Part shown: positions 33,953-42,157 of the stretch, one piece after another
Position numbering within the stretch: the first letter of the stretch is position 1
Layout: each line of letters opens with the position of its first letter
Origin: Streptomyces sp. ACA25
GTDB lineage: Bacteria; Actinomycetota; Actinomycetes; Streptomycetales; Streptomycetaceae
Direction: 5' to 3'
Assembly: GCF_028200735.1 (NCBI RefSeq)
Contig: NZ_JAQKPV010000009.1
Location: 186,001 to 250,000, forward strand
DNA: 64,000 bases
The notes under the pieces: generated by a model
What the model saw: the letters and a program-made list of their open reading frames with translations, nothing else
What the model was told of the DNA's origin: nothing
The model's database searches: none
Position numbers and translations under genes: made by a program

Positions 33953-34480
33953 ATGTTGCGGTCCCGCTTACGCGCCTGCCTGCTCGCCACGGCCGGTGCG
34001 GCGACGCTGCTGTTCGGCCTCGTCCCCTCCGCCACCGCCTCCGCGGCCCCGGAACCCACGACCGGGACCACCGCCGTGGCCGGCACCACGGTCTCCGGCA
34101 CAGGGCTCGCCTCGGCCGAGGTGCAGCAGAGCTCGGGCTTCTGGGCCTGTACCGTTCCGCCCGGTTACACCTACACGCACACCCAGGTGCAGCTGCGGGT
34201 CTGCGGCTCCGGGCTGCGTGCGGTCTACCACGTGGTGCCGCCCTCGGACGGGCTGTGGGCCTGCACCGTGCCGGCCGGCTTCACCTACGACACGGTGCAG
34301 AGCCTCCCCAGCACCTGCCGGAACGGCGAGATGGCCACCAGTTACCGCCTCCGCGAGCCCGTCGACGGGCTGTGGGCCTGCACGGTCCCGCACGGCTTCA
34401 CCTACGACGCGGTGCAGAACCTTCCCAGCACCTGCCGGGCCGGGCAGATGGCCAGCAGCTACCGCCTCCGCGGCGTCTGA
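33953..34480 (+). CDS. Secreted protein with three WACTVPxGFTY repeats
   Basis: The 175-residue precursor has a signal peptide (MLRSRLRACLLATAGAATLLFGLVPSATASA), a Thr/Ala-rich linker, and three repeats of about 38 residues. Repeats 2 and 3 read DGLWACTVPxGFTYDxVQxLPSTCRxGxMxxSYRLR; repeat 1 is diverged (GFWACTVPPGYTYTHTQVQLRVCGSG). Each repeat holds two cysteines that could form an internal disulphide, and a WACTVP core. I do not recognise a named family. GAAGGAG precedes the ATG. It converges with the FAD dehydrogenase across a strong hairpin. An extracellular structural or binding role is only a guess. Confidence 0.8.
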   Translation: MLRSRLRACLLATAGAATLLFGLVPSATASAAPEPTTGTTAVAGTTVSGTGLASAEVQQSSGFWACTVPPGYTYTHTQVQLRVCGSGLRAVYHVVPPSDGLWACTVPAGFTYDTVQSLPSTCRNGEMATSYRLREPVDGLWACTVPHGFTYDAVQNLPSTCRAGQMASSYRLRGV

Positions 34481-34487
34481 GCCGGAC

Positions 34488-34534
34488 GATCGGCTGAGGG
34501 TATGCCCACGGGCCTGTGCCTCCCTCAGCCGATC
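34488..34534. terminator. Bidirectional terminator overlapping the FAD-dehydrogenase stop
   Basis: Thirteen-base perfect arms (GATCGGCTGAGGG / CCCTCAGCCGATC) with a 21-base loop. The right arm contains the last codons and stop of the convergent FAD dehydrogenase gene, so the hairpin lies partly inside coding sequence. Confidence 0.7.
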
Positions 34535-36189
34535 ATGCGGGCGGCGGCACGGCCGGCTGTACGGCCGGAGAAGAGACAGCCCCCGAGGAACGTGCCCTCC
34601 AGCGAGCGGTACCCGTGCATGCCGCCGCCACCGAAGCCGGCTGCCTCCCCCGCGGCGTAGACGCCGGACAGCGGCTCGCCGTCGGCCGTGAGCACCCGGG
34701 AGGAGAGGTCGGTCTCCAGGCCGCCGAGGGTCTTGCGGGTGAGAATCGAGAGCCGGACAGCGATCAGCGGGCCGGCCTTCGGGTCCAGCAGGCGGTGCGG
34801 GGCGGCCACCCTGATCAGCTTGTCGCCGAGATAGCGGCGGGCCCCCCGGACCGCGGTGACCTGGAGGTCCTTGGTGAAAGGGTGAGCGATTTCGCGGTCC
34901 CTGGCCAGGATCTCCCGGCGCACCGCGTCCTCGTCCAGGAGCGCATCACCGGTCAGCGCGTTCATGCCGCGGACGAGGGACGCCAGGTCCCGTTCGACGA
35001 CGAAGTCGGCACCCCGGTCCATGAACGCCCGCACCGGGCCCGGTGCCCCGGACCGGGCGCGTCCCAGCACCTGACGGATGCTCCGGCCGGTCAGGTCCGG
35101 GTTCTGTTCGGAGCCGGAGAGAGCGAACTCCTTCTCGATGATCTTCTGGGTCAGGACGAACCAGGTGTGGTCATGGCCGGTCTGCATGATGTGCTGCAAG
35201 GTGCCGAGGGTGTCGAAGCCGGGGAACAGCGGCACCGGAAGCCGTCTCCCGGTGGCGTCCAGCCACAGCGACGAGGGCCCGGGAAGAATCCGGATGCCGT
35301 GCCGGTGCCAGACCGGGTCCCAGTTCTGGATGCCCTCGGTGTAGTGCCACATCCGGTCGCGGTTGATGACACGGCCGCCGGCCCGCTCGGTGATTCCGAG
35401 CATGGCCCCGTCCACGTGGGCCGGTACCCCGGAGAGCATGCGCTGCGGCGGGGTGCCGAGCCGGTCCGGCCAGTTCGCCCGCACCAGGTCGTGATTGCCG
35501 CCGATACCGCCGGACGTGACGACGACGGCCTGCGCCCGCAGCTCGAACACCCCCGCCACCTCGCGGCCGCTGGCCCTTCCGCGGTCTGCGGCGCTCGGCG
35601 ACAGCACCTCCCCGCTGACCGTGTCCACGGTGCCGGTGGTGCGGCTGAGGCCGGTGACGCGGTGCCGGAAACGCAGCTCCACCCGGCCGCGCTCGACGGC
35701 TGCCCGCACCCGCCGGACGAACGGCTCGACGAGACCCGGTCCGGTACCCCAGGTGATGTGGAAGCGCGGCACCGAGTTCCCGTGCCCGGTGGCGTCGTAG
35801 CCCCCGCGCTCCGCCCAGCCGACCACGGGGAAGAAGCGCACTCCCTGGCCGTGCAGCCAGGACCGTTTCTCCCCGGCGGCGAAGTCCAGGTACGCCTCGG
35901 CCCATTGCCGCGGCCAGTGGTCCTCGGGCCGGTCGAAACCGGCGGTGCCGAACCAGTCCTGCGCCGCCAGCGCGGGGCTGTCCCGGATGCGCAGCCGCCG
36001 CTGCTCGGGGGAGCCGACGAGGAACAGCCCGCCGAAGGACCAGTGTGCCTGGCCTCCCATGGAGGCTTCCGGTTCCTGGTCGAGAAGGATCACCTTCCGG
36101 CCGGCGTCCGCCAGCTCGGCGACAGCGGCGAGCCCGGCGAGCCCTGCTCCGATCACGATCACATCGGCGTCGTACGCCACCCTGCTCAC
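34525..36189 (-). CDS. FAD-binding dehydrogenase (3-ketosteroid dehydrogenase-like flavoprotein)
   Basis: The 554-residue protein starts MSRVAYDADVIVIGAGLAGLAAVAELADAGRKVILLDQEPEASMGGQAHWSFGG, a Rossmann FAD loop (GAGLAGL) with the fumarate reductase/KstD-type second signature. VFELRAQAVVVTSGGIGGNHDLVRANWP and, near the end, SGVYAAGEAAGFGGGGMHGYRSLEGTFLGGCLFSGRTAGRAAA complete the FAD site. Similar proteins are annotated FAD-binding dehydrogenase in Streptomyces; the substrate is unknown and no steroid genes are nearby. It is monocistronic and divergent from the DUF202 pair. Confidence 0.88.
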   Translation of the reverse strand: MSRVAYDADVIVIGAGLAGLAAVAELADAGRKVILLDQEPEASMGGQAHWSFGGLFLVGSPEQRRLRIRDSPALAAQDWFGTAGFDRPEDHWPRQWAEAYLDFAAGEKRSWLHGQGVRFFPVVGWAERGGYDATGHGNSVPRFHITWGTGPGLVEPFVRRVRAAVERGRVELRFRHRVTGLSRTTGTVDTVSGEVLSPSAADRGRASGREVAGVFELRAQAVVVTSGGIGGNHDLVRANWPDRLGTPPQRMLSGVPAHVDGAMLGITERAGGRVINRDRMWHYTEGIQNWDPVWHRHGIRILPGPSSLWLDATGRRLPVPLFPGFDTLGTLQHIMQTGHDHTWFVLTQKIIEKEFALSGSEQNPDLTGRSIRQVLGRARSGAPGPVRAFMDRGADFVVERDLASLVRGMNALTGDALLDEDAVRREILARDREIAHPFTKDLQVTAVRGARRYLGDKLIRVAAPHRLLDPKAGPLIAVRLSILTRKTLGGLETDLSSRVLTADGEPLSGVYAAGEAAGFGGGGMHGYRSLEGTFLGGCLFSGRTAGRAAARMIG

Positions 36190-36350
36190 CCTTCACCCGC
36201 CCGCCTGGTCGCACCGATCCTCGACCGCGGCAGACGTGGCGTCAACAGCAACCGCCGCGGTCCGGACCGCCCACGACGGTACGGACTGCCCGGAACGGCG
36301 GTGACGGCACCCGGTGCGCGGTCCACGTGTTCCCGGCCTACGCTCGATGC

Positions 36351-36749
36351 ATGATCAAACGGGTGCTGGCAGCGGTGCAGCTGTGGTTCTCCCCGCGGCG
36401 GGCGCAGGCCGAGGGCACCACCCCCGACTACCGGTTCTCGCTGGCGAACGAGCGCACGTTCCTGGCCTGGCTGCGGACCGCGCTGGCCCTGGTCGCCGGA
36501 GGCATCGCGGTCGACCAGTTCCTGACGGAGCTGGGCCGGGCGATGCGCACCGGCATCGCCCTGGCGCTGCTGGCCGGCGGGGCGCTCTGCGCTGTCCGGG
36601 CGGTCAACCACTGGGTGCGCTGCGAGCGGGCGATGCGCCGCGGCGAGGACCTCCCGGTCGGCCGGTTCCCCGCCCTGCTGGCGGTCGGCACGGCGGTGGC
36701 CGCAGTGGTTCTGGTGGTCTCGGTCGTGCTGGGCGGCGGAGGAAGGTGA
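36351..36749 (+). CDS. DUF202 (YidH-type) membrane protein
   Basis: The 132-residue product begins MIKRVLAAVQLWFSPRRAQAEGTTPDYRFSLANERTFLAWLRTALALVAGGIAVDQFL; ANERTFLAWLRTALAL is the DUF202 signature. Three membrane helices follow (ALALVAGGIAVDQFL, GIALALLAGGALCAV, LLAVGTAVAAVVLVVSVVLG). The function of DUF202 is unknown. Its stop overlaps the next start (GTGA, 36746-36749), which also encodes DUF202, so the two are co-translated and may form a heteromer. Confidence 0.88.
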   Translation: MIKRVLAAVQLWFSPRRAQAEGTTPDYRFSLANERTFLAWLRTALALVAGGIAVDQFLTELGRAMRTGIALALLAGGALCAVRAVNHWVRCERAMRRGEDLPVGRFPALLAVGTAVAAVVLVVSVVLGGGGR

Positions 36750-37054
36750 ACGAGGACCCGCGCGATCCGGCGGTCCAGCCGGAGCGCACCCGGATGGCGT
36801 GGCGGCGCACCACCCTGACCTTCGTGGTGGTGGTGCTGCTGGCCTGGCGCGGGCTGGCCCACGACGGCGGACGGGGTCCGCTGCTTTTCACGGCGTCGGC
36901 AACGCTGCTCTGGGTGGTGTTCCTGCTCCTCGCTCACCGGCGGATCCGGTTCCTGGCCGCCCGGCGGCCGGCCGGCCCGGAACCGGCCATGGTGCTGGGC
37001 AGCGCCCTGGTCGTCGTGATCGTCGCGATGCTCGGCGCACTGCTGCTGTGGTGA
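36746..37054 (+). CDS. DUF202 membrane protein (second of a pair)
   Basis: The 102-residue product starts at GTG and reads VNEDPRDPAVQPERTRMAWRRTTLTFVVVVLLAWRGLAHDGG; PERTRMAWRRTTL is the degenerate DUF202 signature. Two further helices follow (LLFTASATLLWVVFLLLAHRRI and AMVLGSALVVVIVAMLGALLLW). Tandem DUF202 genes overlapping by four bases are common in actinobacteria. No ligand or partner is known. GGAGGAAG just before the start serves as ribosome binding site. Confidence 0.85.
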   Translation: MNEDPRDPAVQPERTRMAWRRTTLTFVVVVLLAWRGLAHDGGRGPLLFTASATLLWVVFLLLAHRRIRFLAARRPAGPEPAMVLGSALVVVIVAMLGALLLW

Positions 37055-37105
37055 GCGCGCACGCGGCCGGTGTGCGGGTTGTTACGGCTATTCCGGTTCC
37101 CCCTC

Positions 37106-37134
37106 TGGACGTCATACCGACTGGTCGGCATGAT
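37106..37134 (+). promoter_or_regulatory. Promoter with TetR-type operator CATACCGACTGGTCGG in its spacer
   Basis: TGGACG (37106-37111) and CATGAT (37129-37134) are 17 bases apart; the spacer holds CATACCGACTGGTCGG (37113-37128). The first 13 bases recur exactly, on the other strand, upstream of the SDR gene at 42024-42039. Confidence 0.6.
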
Positions 37135-37205
37135 GGCGCTGACATCCGTGCGTACGGCGCGGTACCGCGTCCATCCCACACCGACACATCCGAGGAGCAG
37201 GACCG

Positions 37206-38228
37206 ATGGCGGAGCAGCATCCCCCAGGGCTCGATCTGACGAGGTTGCGCGCCCACCTCGACCAGGAGAGGCCCGGACTCGTGGCAGGGCCGCTGCGTGC
37301 CCAGCTGATCGAGGGCGGCCGGTCCAACCTCACTTACCGGGTCACCGACGGGGCGACCGACTGGGTGGTGCGCCGGCCGCCGCTGGGGCACGTGCTGGCC
37401 ACCGCGCACGACATGAGCCGGGAGTACCGGGTCATCAGCGCCCTGGGGCCGACCGCGGTGCCGGTTCCGGAGACCGTGGTGCTGTGCCAGGACGACGGCG
37501 TGCTGGGGGCTCCCTTCTACGTCATGGAGTTCGTCTCCGGGACGCCGTACCGCACCGCCGAGCAGCTGGCCGCGGTCGGCCCGGCGCGCACCCGTGCGCT
37601 GCTTCTGGGGCTGCCGGACACCCTGGTGGCGCTGCACGCCGTCGACCCGGCCGGAGTCGGACTGGCGGGTTTCGGGCGGCCGGAGGGTTTCCTGGAGCGG
37701 CAGATGCACCGCTGGGGCAAGCAGCTGGCCGCCTCGCGGGACCGGGATCTTCCGGGCATCGACGAGCTGCAGACCTCGCTGGCCCGTACGATCCCCGGCT
37801 CGCCGGAGGCCACCGTCGTGCACGGCGACTACCGGCTGGACAACGTCCTGGTGGACGGCGAGGACCGGATCACCGCGGTGCTGGACTGGGAGATGTCCAC
37901 CCTGGGTGATCCGCTGACCGACCTCGGACTGCTGGCGATGTACTGCCGGCCCCTCGACGTGCCGGGGTCCGTGCTGGCCACGGCACGCAACGCCCCCGGT
38001 CACCCGGATGCCTCGGAGCTCGTCGAGCGCTACGCCGCGGGCTCCGGCCGGGACGTCTCCCGGATCGGCTGGTACACCGCGTTCGCGTATTTCAAGCTCG
38101 CCGTGATCCTCGAGGGCATCCACTACCGCTACACCCAGGGCCAGACCGTCGGCGCGGGCTTCGACCGGATCGGTGAGCTGGTCCCGGTCTTCATCGACGG
38201 CGGCCTCACCACTCTCCAGGAGGACTGA
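37206..38228 (+). CDS. Phosphotransferase family protein associated with acyl-CoA dehydrogenase
   Basis: The 340-residue protein has an aminoglycoside-phosphotransferase fold: LIEGGRSNLTYRVTDGATDWVVRRPPLG (nucleotide-binding beta strands), the catalytic loop VVHGDYRLDNVLVDG, and VLDWEMSTLGDPLTDLGLLAMY (the metal-binding DWE). Members next to acyl-CoA dehydrogenases resemble the kinase part of ACAD10 and probably phosphorylate hydroxyacyl-CoA so the dehydrogenase partner can remove the phosphate; this is family knowledge, not shown here. The acyl-CoA dehydrogenase start is five bases after the stop, so they share an operon. A TetR-type operator overlaps the promoter. Confidence 0.85.
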   Translation: MAEQHPPGLDLTRLRAHLDQERPGLVAGPLRAQLIEGGRSNLTYRVTDGATDWVVRRPPLGHVLATAHDMSREYRVISALGPTAVPVPETVVLCQDDGVLGAPFYVMEFVSGTPYRTAEQLAAVGPARTRALLLGLPDTLVALHAVDPAGVGLAGFGRPEGFLERQMHRWGKQLAASRDRDLPGIDELQTSLARTIPGSPEATVVHGDYRLDNVLVDGEDRITAVLDWEMSTLGDPLTDLGLLAMYCRPLDVPGSVLATARNAPGHPDASELVERYAAGSGRDVSRIGWYTAFAYFKLAVILEGIHYRYTQGQTVGAGFDRIGELVPVFIDGGLTTLQED

Positions 38229-38233
38229 ACACC

Positions 38234-39451
38234 ATGCATTTCGCCTACGACACCCGGACCGAGGAACTGCGCGAGCGACTGCTGGCGTTCATGGACGAGC
38301 ACGTGTACCCGGCCGAGGCGGTCGCCCAGGAGCAGCGGGCCCGGCAGAAGTCGCCCTGGGACACTCCCCCGGTGGTCGAGGAACTCAAGGAACGGGCACG
38401 CGGAGAAGGGCTGTGGAACCTCTTCCTCCCCGACGCCGAGCACGGCGCCGGTCTGACCAACCTGCAGTACGCGCCGCTGGCGGAGATCTCCGGGCGCAGC
38501 CCGCAGCTGGCCCCGACCGCCCTCAACTGCGCGGCCCCCGACACCGGGAACATGGAGTTGCTGGCGGAGTTCGGCAGCCCGCAGCAGCAGGAACGGTGGC
38601 TCAGCCCTCTGCTGGCCGGTGAGATCCGCTCGGCCTTCGCGATGACCGAGCCCGAAGTGGCGTCCTCGGACGCCACCAACATCGAGACACGCATCGAGCG
38701 GCAGGGTGACAGTTATGTCATCAACGGCCGCAAGTGGTACATCACCGGGGCGATGAACCCGGACTGCGCCGTCTTCATCGTGATGGGCAAGACGGACCCC
38801 GAGGGTGCCGACATCCGCCGTCAGCAGTCCATGGTTCTGGTGCCCCGGGACACCCCCGGGGTCGAGGTGGTGCGTGCCCTGCAGTCCTACGGGTTCGAGG
38901 ACCACTCGCACGGCGGTCACGCGGAGGTCGTCTTCCGGGACGTCCGGGTGCCGGCGGACCACCTGATCGGGGAGGAGGGCGGTGGGTTCGCCATCGCCCA
39001 GGCGCGGCTCGGTCCGGGCCGGATCCACCACTGCATGCGGCTGATCGGGATGGCCGAGCGCGGCATCGAGCTGATGTGCCGGCGGGCGGTCTCCCGGACG
39101 GCGTTCGGCAAGCCGCTGGCCCAGCAGGGTGTGGTCCAGGAGTGGATCGCCGACGCCCGGGTCGCGGTGGAGCAGCTGCGGCTGCTGGTGCTGAAGACGG
39201 CGTGGCTGATGGACACGGTGGGCAACCGCGGAGCGCACACGGAGATCCAGGCCATCAAGATCGCGGTGCCGCGTACGGTGGCGGGCATTCTCGACCAGGC
39301 CGTCCAGCTGCACGGCGGCGGCGGCGTGGGCCAGGACTTCCCGCTCGCGGAGCTGTGGACCTCGGCCCGGACGCTGCGGCTGGCGGACGGCCCGGACGAG
39401 GTGCACCAGCGCTCACTGGCCCGGCGGGAGCTGAAGCGCTACCAGAAGTAG
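38234..39451 (+). CDS. Acyl-CoA dehydrogenase (ACAD10/11-like)
   Basis: The 405-residue flavoenzyme reads AFAMTEPEVASSDATNIETRIERQGDSYVINGRKWYITGAMNPDCAVFIVMGKTD (FAD/acyl-binding loop), FGKPLAQQGVVQEWIADARVAVEQLRLL and QLHGGGGVGQDFPLAELWTSARTLRLADGPDEVHQRSLARRELKRY. The C-terminal GPDEVHQ is typical of family members pairing with phosphotransferases. It oxidises acyl-CoA, likely with a 3- or 4-hydroxylated or branched chain. It is the second gene of the phosphotransferase operon. Length is usual for the family. Confidence 0.88.
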   Translation: MHFAYDTRTEELRERLLAFMDEHVYPAEAVAQEQRARQKSPWDTPPVVEELKERARGEGLWNLFLPDAEHGAGLTNLQYAPLAEISGRSPQLAPTALNCAAPDTGNMELLAEFGSPQQQERWLSPLLAGEIRSAFAMTEPEVASSDATNIETRIERQGDSYVINGRKWYITGAMNPDCAVFIVMGKTDPEGADIRRQQSMVLVPRDTPGVEVVRALQSYGFEDHSHGGHAEVVFRDVRVPADHLIGEEGGGFAIAQARLGPGRIHHCMRLIGMAERGIELMCRRAVSRTAFGKPLAQQGVVQEWIADARVAVEQLRLLVLKTAWLMDTVGNRGAHTEIQAIKIAVPRTVAGILDQAVQLHGGGGVGQDFPLAELWTSARTLRLADGPDEVHQRSLARRELKRYQK

Positions 39452-39481
39452 GGCCCCGCACCCGACGGGCCGGTGAGCAGG

Positions 39482-40462
39482 TCAGGGAGTGACCACCACC
39501 CGGCCCGTCGTGGTGCCGTCCGCGACCCGCTGCACGGCGTCGGCGGCCTCCGCCAGCGGGACGCGCTCACTGACCAGGGGACGGATCGCGCCACGGGCGG
39601 CGAGCGCGGTGAGCTCGCGGTGGCAGGCCGGCACCGAGGCCGGCTCGTTCTTGGCGTACAAACCCCAGTGCAGGCCCAGGATGGCGTAGTTCTTCACCAG
39701 CGCGTGGTTGAGGGCCGGCTGGGGGATGGTGCCGCCGGCGAAGCCGACGATCACGATACGACCCTCGAAGGCGATGCACTTGACCGACTTGGCGTAGGCG
39801 TCGCCGCCCACGGGGTCGTACACCACGTCGGCGCCCCGGCCGCCGGTGGTCTCCTTGACCACCGCCACGATGTCCTCGGAGCTGCGGTCCACCACCACGT
39901 CGCAGCCCAGCTTCCGGGCGGTGTCCACCTTGCCCCGGCTGCCGACCACGCCGATGACGGTGGCGCCGGCGGCCTTGCCCAGCTGTACGGCGGCGCTGCC
40001 GACACCGCCGGCCGCGGCGTGCACCAGCAGGGTCTCCCCGGGCTGCAGCCGGGCTCTGCGGTGCAGCCCGAACCAGCCGGTCTGGTAGCCGATGTGCAGG
40101 GCGGCGGCTTCCGCGTCGTCGAGTTCCGCCGGGGCGGGCAGTGCGGTCGCCGCCGGGACCAGGGCGAGCTCGGCGAAGGCTCCGCCGGGCAGGGCCGGCT
40201 GGGCGATCACCCGGGCGCCGGTCTCCGCCACCGCGCCCTCGCCGGCGGACAGGACCTCGCCGCACAGCTCCACACCCGGGGTGAACGGCATCGGCGGCCG
40301 GACCTGGTAGTGCCCGCGGCACAGCAGTGCGTCGGGGAAGTTGATGTTCGCCGCGCGTACCCGGACCAGCAGTTCACCGGGGCCCGGCGTGGGGTCGTCG
40401 GTCTCCTCCAGGCGCATCACCTCGCGCGGTTCGCCGTTCTCGTGGACTCGCCATGCCTTCAC
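39482..40462 (-). CDS. NADPH:quinone oxidoreductase family (zinc-independent MDR)
   Basis: From the GTG at 40462, preceded by GGAGG, the product has 326 residues beginning VKAWRVHENGEPREVMRLEETDDPTPGPGELLVRVRAANINFPDALLCRGHY, the quinone oxidoreductase-type MDR start. NADPH-binding AAAGGVGSAAVQLGKAAGATVIGVVGS follows and the C-terminus is GTTTGRVVVTP. It lacks the zinc ligands. It reduces quinones or alpha,beta-unsaturated carbonyls. It converges with the acyl-CoA dehydrogenase 30 bases away, and lies 105 bases downstream of the TetR/SDR operon on the same strand, possibly as its last gene. Confidence 0.86.
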   Translation of the reverse strand: MKAWRVHENGEPREVMRLEETDDPTPGPGELLVRVRAANINFPDALLCRGHYQVRPPMPFTPGVELCGEVLSAGEGAVAETGARVIAQPALPGGAFAELALVPAATALPAPAELDDAEAAALHIGYQTGWFGLHRRARLQPGETLLVHAAAGGVGSAAVQLGKAAGATVIGVVGSRGKVDTARKLGCDVVVDRSSEDIVAVVKETTGGRGADVVYDPVGGDAYAKSVKCIAFEGRIVIVGFAGGTIPQPALNHALVKNYAILGLHWGLYAKNEPASVPACHRELTALAARGAIRPLVSERVPLAEAADAVQRVADGTTTGRVVVTP

Positions 40463-40567
40463 GTGGCCTCCGTTTGCCTCTCGTGGGATCACCTTGCCGG
40501 TGACGGGGGTGCCCGGTCGCCGCCGCACTCCGGCCCCCGGGGGGGCCGGGCGAAGGGCCGGGCGGGA

Positions 40568-41185
40568 TCAGGCGCGCAGGGCGCGCAGCAGCAGATCAGC
40601 CAAGTGGTCGGCGACCTCCCGCGGGGAGAGCGGGCCTTCCCGCCGGTACCAGTTGGACAGGTGGTGGACCGAGCCGAAGTGGTAGTCGACCACCAGGTCG
40701 GCGGGGGTCGCCGTGGTGAACACCCCGGCCTCCTGTCCCTCCTCGATCAGAGCCCGGAAACGCTCGTGGTACCGGCGGCGGTCGGCGCGTACCTGCTTCA
40801 GCTTCTCCGGGCTCAGCTGGTGCATGGACCGGAAGAAGATGGTGGCGTCGTCGAGGTTCTCGATGGTGGTCACCACCACGTCCGCTGCGGCGTCCCGCAG
40901 CCGCTGCTCGACGGGCGCGGCGGAGTCGGCGAAGGCGTCCAGCCGCTCCTGCTGCAGGCGCAGCACCCGGGCGTAGACCTCGTGCAGCAGATCGTCCTTG
41001 GAGCCGAAGTAGTGGTAGAGCGCGCCCTTGGTGACCCCGGCCGCGTCGACGATCTCCTGGACGGAGGTCCGCTCGTAGCCGCGCGCGGCGAACAGCCGGG
41101 TTGCTGTGGCCATCAGCCGCTGCGGTACTTCCGAGGTGCCCGAAGCCTTGCGTGCCGTGCCGTTGCGCTCCGTGCTTTCGTCCAT
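40568..41185 (-). CDS. TetR family transcriptional regulator of the acyl-CoA cluster
   Basis: The 205-residue protein begins MDESTERNGTARKASGTSEVPQRLMATATRLFAARGYERTSVQEIVDAAGVTKGALYHYFGSKDDLLHEVYARVLRL, a TetR helix-turn-helix. The ligand domain follows: DDATIFFRSMHQLSPEKLKQVRADRRRYHERFRALIEEGQEAGVF. The ATG at 41183-41185 is favoured over a GTG just upstream because AGGTGAAG stands at the right spacing. Its start lies 4 bases after the SDR stop, so it is co-transcribed with it. The CATACCGACTGGT sites upstream of the SDR and phosphotransferase operons are its likely targets. Confidence 0.86.
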   Translation of the reverse strand: MDESTERNGTARKASGTSEVPQRLMATATRLFAARGYERTSVQEIVDAAGVTKGALYHYFGSKDDLLHEVYARVLRLQQERLDAFADSAAPVEQRLRDAAADVVVTTIENLDDATIFFRSMHQLSPEKLKQVRADRRRYHERFRALIEEGQEAGVFTTATPADLVVDYHFGSVHHLSNWYRREGPLSPREVADHLADLLLRALRA

Positions 41186-41189
41186 CACT

Positions 41190-41945
41190 TCACCTTTCGA
41201 GCTTCTGCTGGGCGCGGTTCATCCCGCGGAGCCACCGCTCGGGGTCCGCGGCGCGGGCCGTAGCGTACTCGGCGGCCTCCGGGTGCGGCAGAATCAGGAA
41301 GCGGTCCTCGGCGATGCCCTCGTGCAGCGCCTGCGCCACCTGTTCGGCCTCGATCGCGCCGGGCTCCAGCATCGTCCTGCCCATGGCTCCGGCGTTCTCC
41401 AGCATGTCGGTCCGCACTCCCTGCGGGCAGATGGCGTGCACGGCGATGCCGCGGTGCCGGTAGGTGACCGAGAGCCACTCGGCGAAGGCGAGCGCCGCGT
41501 GCTTGGACACGCTGTAGGGGGCCGAGCCGAGCGCCGTGAGCAGGCCGGCCGCGGAGACGGTGGCCACGAACCGTCCGCTGCCGCGTTCCAGCCAGTCGGG
41601 CAGCAGTGCGCGGCTCGCCCGGACATGCGCCATGACGTTGACGTCCCAGGCGGCCTCCCAGACCGCTTCCGGGGCCTCCGGGCCGCCCCGCGGGGCGATT
41701 CCGGCATTCGCGCAGAAGATGTCGATCGTTCCGCCGAGTGCTTCCATCGCCTCGGGGACGATGTCGGAGGCGTCGCCGGGGACCGCGATCTGTCCGGTCT
41801 CCGCGGCGACGGCACGGGCCTTGTCGGCGTCCAGGTCGTTGATGACCACCCGTGCGCCACGCTCGGCGAAGCTTCTGGCGAGCGCCGCGCCGATGCCTCC
41901 GCCCGCTCCCGTGACCACCACTGCCGTGTCCCGCATGCTCTCCAT
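41190..41945 (-). CDS. Short-chain dehydrogenase/reductase
   Basis: The 251-residue protein starts MESMRDTAVVVTGAGGGIGAALARSFAERGARVVINDLDADKARAVAAE (TGxxxGIG dinucleotide loop). ANAGIAPRGGPEAP, FVATVSAAGLLTALGSAPYSVSKHAALAFAEWLSV with catalytic Ser, Tyr and Lys (SAPYSVSK), and a PQGVRTDML loop complete the classical SDR set. The substrate is unknown; 3-hydroxyacyl-CoA or an alcohol intermediate fits the cluster. A TetR-type operator lies 78 bases upstream. It heads the SDR-TetR operon, divergent from MaoC. Confidence 0.87.
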   Translation of the reverse strand: MESMRDTAVVVTGAGGGIGAALARSFAERGARVVINDLDADKARAVAAETGQIAVPGDASDIVPEAMEALGGTIDIFCANAGIAPRGGPEAPEAVWEAAWDVNVMAHVRASRALLPDWLERGSGRFVATVSAAGLLTALGSAPYSVSKHAALAFAEWLSVTYRHRGIAVHAICPQGVRTDMLENAGAMGRTMLEPGAIEAEQVAQALHEGIAEDRFLILPHPEAAEYATARAADPERWLRGMNRAQQKLER

Positions 41946-42023
41946 GTTTCCCGGTCTCCTCGCGTAGGCGCCGCAGCCGCGGCTCGGCCGCGCCACCGGT
42001 GACGGCGCGCCCGACAGGGCAGA

Positions 42024-42039
42024 CTAACCAGTCGGTATG
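42024..42039. promoter_or_regulatory. TetR-type operator upstream of the SDR-TetR operon
   Basis: On the minus strand this reads CATACCGACTGGTTAG; its first 13 bases equal the site at 37113-37125. TAGTCT (a fair -10 for the SDR) overlaps its right end. Confidence 0.6.
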
Positions 42040-42091
42040 TGGTTCGGGAAGGGCTGCGTCCCCGTTGACAGGCACCGGAGTCCGGGCCATG

Positions 42092-42107
42092 CTGAGCAAG
42101 CGCTTAG
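42092..42107. promoter_or_regulatory. Second TetR-type operator CTGAGCAAGCGCTTAG, upstream of MaoC
   Basis: It lies 50 bases before the MaoC ATG and abuts a possible -10 (CATGCT, 42088-42093) behind TTGACA (42065-42070). The site at 46541-46556 is identical in 14 of 16 positions. Confidence 0.55.
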
Positions 42108-42157
42108 CGTGTGGGCTGAGAGCGGTACGGACACTTCTGCGAGGGAGGCACCTGACA

